The notes under the pieces are model-generated. The model did not search any database. It saw only the letters and a program-made list of their open reading frames with translations, and had not been told where the DNA came from. Shown one piece after another: positions 15,760 through 16,657 of a DNA stretch of 16,657 nt. Position 1 is the stretch's first letter. Each line of letters opens with the position of its first letter. The stretch covers positions 990,202-1,006,858 of the forward strand of contig LSYV01000026.1 in the NCBI GenBank assembly GCA_001584585.1, in the 5' to 3' direction. The translations under genes were made by a program, and so were the position numbers. The stretch is from Gonium pectorale (taxonomy: Eukaryota > Chlorophyta > Chlorophyceae > Chlamydomonadales > Volvocaceae).

Positions 15760-16657
15760 GTGACGACCTGAACGAACCGGGTCGGCATGTGAGCCTGTCG
15801 CGGACAGGAACATTGCGCTCTGAGAAGCGAGCTACACGTCCGGCCTGCGGAACGCACCTGCGGATGGTGGCGACGTGTTAGGTGAGCGGCGACAGAGACG
15901 AAGCGCACGGATGGCGGCTTCGTCGGCCTGTGTAGTTGCTGGGATACTTGACTAGTACGGGGCAGCTGGGCCAGCTGGGGGGAGGGCGGTGAAAGGGAGT
16001 GGCTCCAGGCGGCGGTTTGCGAGCGAGCGCGGGCTGATGTGATTAACGTGGCCCATCATGGCAAGCCAGTGCTTGGCGACGTGCATTGTACCGCACTGTG
16101 TTCTCTGTTCATAATCGTACGTATTGATCTTATCTGTGCGCCGATTATCCTATGTGAACTCCTGCAATGGAGTGGAGTACCGTGTTGCTCACTATGACAT
16201 GGTCCCTGCCCGCAAAGTCTTGGTCGCAAAGGACTAGTCCACCTGCAAGGGTCGCTGAGGTGGAACTTCTAGGTCGCCTCGGTGGACGCCAGGCATCGTG
16301 CGCGTGGGGCTGGGTACGTCCCTGAGCGCGGGCACCACCCCAGGGTTGGGGAGGGGGGGGAGGTTGGGGGGCCATCCGCTCGCGCGGTATGACACATTGC
16401 AAACACGCAGTCGACATTCCTCCCTCCGCTCACAAGGGCCACCCGGTATGCAGCGCCTTGCTTGCTGCATGCGACTCCCATCGCCGGGACTGCTTCGAAC
16501 GTTTGGAGCGTATGGACGTGTTACTCTTGAGGTGCTACGGGGCCCCGGATCGTGAGCAGCAGGACGGAGTGGACGAGGTGGGCCAGAGCTGCTGCCTTGC
16601 CAAGCGGAACGCGGCAACCCCGTCGGCAGCACGTCCGTGTCGGGAGATACTAGGTTC
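15760..16657 (+). other. 3' flank / probable 3'UTR of the permease gene
   Basis: No coding frame is supported. The first 180 bases resemble parts of the flank after the upstream stop. No TGTAA motif occurs before the window ends, so the polyadenylation site is either further on or uses a variant signal. A G-rich tract lies at 16343-16371. Confidence 0.5.
16343..16371 (+). other. G-rich tract with quadruplex potential
   Basis: G3-TT-G4-A-G8-A-GG-TT-G6. Its left edge (CCCAGGGTTGG) resembles the intron 8 minisatellite unit. It lies in the presumed 3'UTR or just beyond. Confidence 0.45.

Overview
The window looks like nuclear DNA of a volvocine green alga (Chlamydomonas-like). It has high GC, many short GT-AG introns of about 0.2-1.2 kb, strongly C-ending codons, G/C-rich microsatellites inside introns, and a very long Ala/Gly/Ser-rich protein tail. 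This placement is inferred from style. No organism-specific marker was identified and nothing was searched.

The main content is one intron-rich plus-strand gene, reconstructed here as 14 coding exons (4959-15759, 4161 nt of coding sequence, 1386 residues). All 13 introns are GT-AG and all phases agree. Exons 1-13 encode a 12-helix amino acid permease of the APC superfamily, closest by eye to the plant BAT1/GABA-permease and fungal choline/GABA-permease type. Exon 14 continues the frame directly from the family's C-terminal W-F-x-G-P motif into a low-complexity tail of about 769 residues. That tail carries several spaced basic-Ser islands (R-R-x-S type). The tail is longer than the transporter itself.

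The first 681 bases are the 3' end of the last exon of a second gene. Its protein matches the far end of the permease tail, including a 20-residue identical block (DLAPSSSEVLQRTGSISVYG). Patchy similarity continues past both stop codons. The simplest reading is a tandem duplication: an upstream paralogue of the same permease lies mostly outside the window, followed by the complete copy.

Layout: 1-681, tail of upstream paralogue; 682 to about 1700, its 3' flank, partly matching the flank of the second gene and carrying about 0.6 kb of extra sequence; about 1700-3690, non-coding GC-rich spacer with small repeats; about 3690-4958, AT-richer spacer and presumed promoter/5'UTR; 4959-15759, permease plus tail; 15760-16657, 3' flank. 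I saw no tRNA, rRNA, CRISPR array or intact mobile element. Bacterial-style features (RBS, operons) do not apply.

The undescribed element most worth attention is the transporter-tail architecture: an amino acid permease carrying a large, probably disordered, phospho-site-like tail, tandemly duplicated. Retention of the last intron would make a tail-less transporter.
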